Shown piece after piece: positions 63,908 through 64,000 of a stretch of DNA of 64,000 nt (positions within the stretch are counted from its first letter, which is position 1; each line of letters starts with the position of its first letter). The stretch is from Providencia stuartii (GTDB lineage: Bacteria > Pseudomonadota > Gammaproteobacteria > Enterobacterales > Enterobacteriaceae): contig NZ_CP119546.1 of NCBI RefSeq assembly GCF_029277985.1, positions 2,294,001 to 2,358,000 on the forward strand. Reading direction: 5' to 3'. Position numbers and translations under genes: made by a program. The notes below the pieces were generated by a model. That model was given only the letters and a program-made list of their open reading frames with translations, did no database searches and was not told where the DNA came from.

Positions 63908-64000
63908 TTAGTGTGTATCACTCGCTGTTTTTAAAGCGACAGTTTGTTGGTATTTTTCAATCCCCAAGTCGATCAAACGACTGATCAACTCTTGGTAAGT
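63908..64000 (-). CDS. C-terminal end of a gene cut by the window edge
   Basis: Reading leftwards from the edge, a frame of 30 codons ends in TAA at 63908-63910: TYQELISRLIDLGIEKYQQT, then VALKTASDTH. The amphipathic helix and its position suggest the last helix of a longer protein, perhaps a solute-binding protein, but too little is seen to name it. Its terminator would be the hairpin at 63819-63845. Confidence 0.5.
   Translation of the reverse strand, partial: TYQELISRLIDLGIEKYQQTVALKTASDTH

Overview
The window reads as a chromosomal segment of an AT-rich enterobacterium of the Morganellaceae. Providencia or a close relative is my best guess, from gene content (yqhD, yghU-type GST, ydeE, ybjJ, ydhP, frmRA-fghA, mnmH, DUF3811) and base composition. 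No species-level marker was seen. It holds no rRNA, tRNA, CRISPR array, integrase, transposase or phage gene. Most genes are accessory metabolism, efflux and regulation in short transcription units, many with a divergent regulator.

Layout. 1-8.3 kb: an AadA-type aminoglycoside nucleotidyltransferase, mnmH (tRNA 2-selenouridine synthase), a small DUF3811 gene, a DUF481 outer-membrane protein, and an RND efflux pair (adaptor and pump overlapping by 4 bp). 8.3-18.4 kb: the most unusual part, a tight four-gene minus-strand operon. In transcription order it encodes a ClpB-like AAA+ protein with a degenerate first half, an NrdG-like radical SAM protein, a 2078-residue protein (zinc ribbons, pseudokinase, SF1 helicase, PD-(D/E)XK-like nuclease) and a coiled-coil protein. 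The architecture resembles a conflict or defence system; I do not know a described system with this set. 18.6-31 kb: a VOC protein, yaiI, a threonine-aldolase-like enzyme, alkB, a decayed VOC pseudogene, a secreted GH101/GH129-related glycosidase, a divergent EamA/MarR pair with two clear operators, a frameshifted ferredoxin-type gene, a TetR/M24 pair, and a stand-alone ExoY/edema-factor-like nucleotidyl cyclase, probably a toxin.

31-48 kb: yqhD and a yghU-type GST, then several MFS transporters each beside a regulator (XRE, LysR), a MocR regulator with an inverted-repeat operator and an adjacent 53-residue membrane peptide gene, an ahcY-nucleoside transporter-Crp/Fnr operon, ada with a damaged zinc site, and an AraC regulator divergent from a GNAT gene. 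48-64 kb: an NhaC-type carrier with D-cysteine desulfhydrase, GNAT acetyltransferases, an NmrA-type reductase, yqfB, the formaldehyde-detoxification cluster frmR-frmA-fghA with a recognisable FrmR operator, a secreted alpha/beta hydrolase, ybjJ, an FAD amine oxidase coupled to a GNAT gene, a P-loop kinase-like gene, and the 3' end of an unidentified gene at the right edge.

Starts were chosen from Shine-Dalgarno spacing and family alignments recalled from memory. No database search was possible, so family names rest on motifs and remembered homologues.
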